DNA of 7,831 bases from Actinomycetota bacterium (GTDB taxonomy: Bacteria; Actinomycetota; Humimicrobiia; Humimicrobiales; Humimicrobiaceae). The position numbers were made by a program, and so were the translations under genes. This document shows, piece after piece, positions 5,445-7,831 of the stretch; the first letter of the stretch is position 1, and each line of letters starts with the position of its first letter. The stretch covers positions 1 to 7,831 of the forward strand of contig VGAU01000074.1 of NCBI GenBank assembly GCA_016870675.1, read 5' to 3'. Under the pieces are notes generated by a model. The model ran no database searches. It was not told the origin of the DNA and was given only the letters and a program-made list of their open reading frames with translations.

Positions 5445-7109
5445 TTAAATAATTTCTAAAAATTTATGCGGGAAATCCAGGGGTTTTACTGCAGAGTACA
5501 AATCATCTATAAAACCAAAGCCATATCTATTCAAGTAACTTGTTATATTAATTTCACGCTCCTGCAAATTATTATCTGGAAAAATATTCGTATAAATTTT
5601 ATTTATGCCTTCAACTATAAATTCATTCTGCCTTTTTAATTCGGAATATAGTTTTTTATTCAGAACCTTTATCTCCTTTTTTATATTCCTTTTAATTCTA
5701 TCAAAAGAATTCGAAATATTCATTTCTGAATCCAAAAAACTTTTCTCTAATTTTTCAAGTTTTATTTGTATGTCACTTTCCAGATCCGGTACTAACTTCC
5801 CCAGATCTATTTTTAATCTTTTATTAACAGCTTGCCTGATTATTTCTTCTTTACTTGATTCCAATTCTATATCTGTAATTTTTAACTTTATAATTAGTCT
5901 TTTTATTTTCTTTTCAACTATAGTCGAAGAAAATCTGGGATAAATAACTGGCATTTTTAAACCATAAAGATTATAAACAGACTTTAACTGAGCAAAGTAA
6001 CTTGATTCCCCGGGACCACAAATTGAGCACAATACTGGTAAAAGTTTGTCCTGAAGCAATGGTCTTAATATCACATTCAGGCTAATGGCAGCAGGTTTTT
6101 CTATCATCAGATCCCAGAATTCTTTTTTGTCATACCTTTTATCTGAAATTTCAAATAAATTATCGCTATCAGAATATATCTTCTTCCTGATGCCATCAAC
6201 ACAATAGAAAAAATCAAGCATTCCAGGTGTGGAACTTAGCTGACTGTGATAACCACAACTATTGAGTTTTTTACCCGTGGAATTTATTAAATGGCTTATC
6301 TGATAATGTTTACTCATATCAAATTCCAGCAGATTGTAGGACAATTTTTTCAGTTCAATATCGGCAGGATCTATGATTACAAGACCATAACCGGAAAACA
6401 TTCTTGTAATTATAGCTGAAAAAAAAGAGGAAACATTTATTTCTCTTTTGGTGTTAGAACAATTCTTTAAAGCACTTGCCAGAATATTTTTATAAAAATA
6501 CATTATTTCAGTCTTAAAGCTTGTAGAATGAAGAATACTTTCCAGTTTTTCAATTGCTTCTTTAAACCTGTAATCAGCAAGATAGATATCGGAATATCTG
6601 GTTTTTGGGTTAAAATCTGACAGGTCAAGTTTGATATTTGTAATTTCCTTATTAATTACATTTAAATTATCAATCTGGTCAAAACTATTATCATCCGATG
6701 CATTCCAGAAACATGGGATTATAGGTATTTTTAATTCTTTTTCAAAGTAACTGCTTACCTTTAATATGGTGAGTATCTTAAATATTATAAATATAGGCCC
6801 GGTTAAAAAACCGGGCTGCTGCCCTCCTATAACAACTACTGATTTCGGATTTTTAAGTTTTTCTATATTTTCTATAGTTTTCTGACTGCAGCCAATATTT
6901 TTATTATAGTTCTTTAAAATATTGTAAATTTTTGACCTGTTTTCTTTATCATAACCTGCCTTTAGGTCTAAAACTCTTTTTTTATAAACATCTATATTTC
7001 TGTAATCATACTGGTAATATTCACAAACATTTTCAAAATTAAAAATATAATCTCTAAACAGATCGTTATAATAAAATTTTTTTGTATTTATTTCTTTTGA
7101 TACAATCAT
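5445..7109 (-). CDS. bshC: BshC: putative cysteine-adding enzyme of bacillithiol synthesis
   Basis: BshC is thought to attach cysteine to GlcN-malate, the last step to bacillithiol. At 554 residues it is slightly longer than usual. Family blocks are present: GGQQPGFLTGP (95-105), a FWNASDDNSFDQI segment (134-146), and LRPLLQDKLLPVLCSICGPG (348-367) followed by ESSYFAQL and MPVIYPR (386-392). Residues about 397-510 are Lys/Glu-rich and helical, matching the coiled-coil arm of the family. From memory most BshC proteins read EDHDF where this one has DDNSF, so a usual histidine is replaced by asparagine. It is the first gene of the operon. No Shine-Dalgarno is visible before the ATG, but no better start exists nearby. 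Identity rests on motifs and operon context. Confidence 0.93.
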   Translation of the reverse strand: MIVSKEINTKKFYYNDLFRDYIFNFENVCEYYQYDYRNIDVYKKRVLDLKAGYDKENRSKIYNILKNYNKNIGCSQKTIENIEKLKNPKSVVVIGGQQPGFLTGPIFIIFKILTILKVSSYFEKELKIPIIPCFWNASDDNSFDQIDNLNVINKEITNIKLDLSDFNPKTRYSDIYLADYRFKEAIEKLESILHSTSFKTEIMYFYKNILASALKNCSNTKREINVSSFFSAIITRMFSGYGLVIIDPADIELKKLSYNLLEFDMSKHYQISHLINSTGKKLNSCGYHSQLSSTPGMLDFFYCVDGIRKKIYSDSDNLFEISDKRYDKKEFWDLMIEKPAAISLNVILRPLLQDKLLPVLCSICGPGESSYFAQLKSVYNLYGLKMPVIYPRFSSTIVEKKIKRLIIKLKITDIELESSKEEIIRQAVNKRLKIDLGKLVPDLESDIQIKLEKLEKSFLDSEMNISNSFDRIKRNIKKEIKVLNKKLYSELKRQNEFIVEGINKIYTNIFPDNNLQEREINITSYLNRYGFGFIDDLYSAVKPLDFPHKFLEII

Positions 7110-7147
7110 TAGAATATAAAAATTTATGAAATAAAAAAACTAAGCTT

Positions 7148-7175
7148 TATAATATTTTACATAATATCGTATAAT
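7148..7175 (+). promoter_or_regulatory. Possible promoter of the scaffold-mnmA fusion gene
   Basis: Two perfect TATAAT hexamers occur on the plus strand, at 7148-7153 and 7170-7175. Neither has a good -35 at the right distance. Use of the second would start RNA near 7182 and leave a leader of about 17 nt. No Shine-Dalgarno is close to the ATG; an AGG lies 15 nt upstream. The element interleaves with the leftward bsh promoter, so one regulator could control both directions. Confidence 0.35.
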
Positions 7176-7190
7176 TATCCAGGCATACAA
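7161..7190 (-). promoter_or_regulatory. Possible promoter of the bshC-bshB1-bshA operon
   Basis: Minus-strand TTGTAT (7190-7185) and TATTAT (7166-7161) are 18 nt apart. The -10 matches consensus at five of six positions; the -35 is weak. RNA would begin near 7154, about 45 nt before bshC. It is the best leftward candidate in the 89-bp divergent gap and overlaps the rightward candidate. Confidence 0.35.
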
Positions 7191-7198
7191 ATATTGCT

Positions 7199-7831
7199 AT
7201 GAAAAATTTAAATTCTAATTTAATTCTACATTTTGAAAAACCACATAATATCGGAGAAGTATCCTTCCCCGATGCAGTCGGAAGAAGTGATTGGTCTGAA
7301 TGTCCCGGTAATATAATATTTACAGCAAAAATAAATAAAAATATAATCAGAGATATAAAATTTAAGTCATCCGGCTGCAGTTATACCATTGCTGCAGCAA
7401 GTTATCTTACAACCCTGACTAAAAATAAAGATATCCTCGAATCTACTCTAATAACTGGAAAAGAAATAGAAAAATATCTGGGAAAATTCCCTGAAGATAA
7501 AAAAACTGTTCTTAATGAAGCTATAAATACTCTGCAAAATTTAATTAGCGACTATATTTCAAAATCCCACACCGAGAATATTTATAAAAAAAATAATAAA
7601 AAAGTTGCAGTAGCCATGAGTGGAGGAATTGACAGTTCTATGGCTGCAAAAATTTTAAAAGATAATGGCTGGGAAATAATTGGGGTTACCATGAAATTAC
7701 TTCCTTATGATTTTGGATGGAAAGATGGTTCCAAAACCTGCTGTTCCCGTAAAGATATTGAAACTGCAAGAAAAGTATCTCTTAAACTGGGTATTCCCCA
7801 TGTTGTAATAAATCTTATCCGGCCATTTGAG
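7199..7831 (+). CDS. mnmA: IscU/NifU-like scaffold domain fused to MnmA tRNA 2-thiouridylase (3' end beyond window)
   Basis: Only the first 211 residues lie in the window. Residues 8-121 resemble an IscU/NifU-N iron-sulfur scaffold: HFEKPHNIGE (11-20), DAVGRSDWSECPGN (25-38) and IKFKSSGCSYTIAAAS (53-68). Two of the three usual cluster cysteines are present (Cys35, Cys60); the third, normally in an HC pair near residue 105, is replaced in FPEDKKTVLN. After a short polar linker (122-134), MnmA begins: VAVAMSGGIDSSMAAKIL (136-153) is the ATP-pyrophosphatase P-loop, GVTMKL follows, and TCCSRKDIETARKV (180-193) with GIPHVV is a typical MnmA block. MnmA activates U34 of Lys, Glu and Gln tRNAs with ATP and inserts sulfur; its catalytic cysteines would lie past the edge. 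The ATG starts an IscU-like N-terminus with no in-frame alternative upstream (TAA at 7172-7174). It is divergent from the bacillithiol operon. Frame continuity makes the fusion clear, though I have not compared relatives. Confidence 0.9.
   Translation, partial: MKNLNSNLILHFEKPHNIGEVSFPDAVGRSDWSECPGNIIFTAKINKNIIRDIKFKSSGCSYTIAAASYLTTLTKNKDILESTLITGKEIEKYLGKFPEDKKTVLNEAINTLQNLISDYISKSHTENIYKKNNKKVAVAMSGGIDSSMAAKILKDNGWEIIGVTMKLLPYDFGWKDGSKTCCSRKDIETARKVSLKLGIPHVVINLIRPFE

Noticed and set aside
1..7831. CRISPR arrays, tRNA or rRNA genes, insertion sequences
   Set aside because: I found no regularly spaced repeats, no cloverleaf-like or rRNA-like segments, and no transposase frame or terminal inverted repeats.

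Overview
The window comes from an AT-rich bacterial genome (about one third G+C by eye, with ilvD visibly richer). Signals are ordinary bacterial ones: sigma-A-like promoters, purine-rich Shine-Dalgarno (SD) sites on some genes, and an intrinsic terminator. The bacillithiol gene set and an IlvD resembling the oxygen-labile [4Fe-4S] type suggest a low-G+C, probably anaerobic or microaerobic lineage that uses bacillithiol as its low-molecular-weight thiol. I cannot place it to phylum with confidence; Bacillota-like or a deep-branching uncultured group are both possible.

Layout, left to right. (1) 1-1485, minus: ilvD, lacking its C-terminus at the window edge, with a TTG start. (2) 1486-1893: a 408-bp gap holding the ilvD leader and a possible promoter with operator-like dyads, a candidate 49-residue single-pass membrane protein (minus), two adjacent hairpins that fold best as plus-strand RNA, and a clear intrinsic terminator for the next gene. 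(3) 1894-3357, minus: an exported, membrane-anchored trypsin-like serine protease with a cytoplasmic zinc-ribbon tail and its own good promoter. (4) 3549-7109, minus: bshC-bshB1-bshA in transcription order, a complete bacillithiol biosynthesis operon. (5) 7110-7198: a short divergent promoter region. (6) 7199-7831, plus: the 5' part of a gene fusing an IscU/NifU-like iron-sulfur scaffold domain to MnmA, the tRNA 2-thiouridylase; it runs off the right edge.

How the genes fit together: BshA joins GlcNAc to malate, BshB1 removes the acetyl group, and BshC adds cysteine to give bacillithiol. The divergent IscU-MnmA fusion moves sulfur, and perhaps an Fe-S cluster, onto tRNA U34. IlvD needs an Fe-S cluster. 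A sulfur and Fe-S theme across this locus is an inference from content and adjacency. The protease does not obviously belong to it. The most unusual item is the scaffold-thiouridylase fusion; the protease architecture is second.
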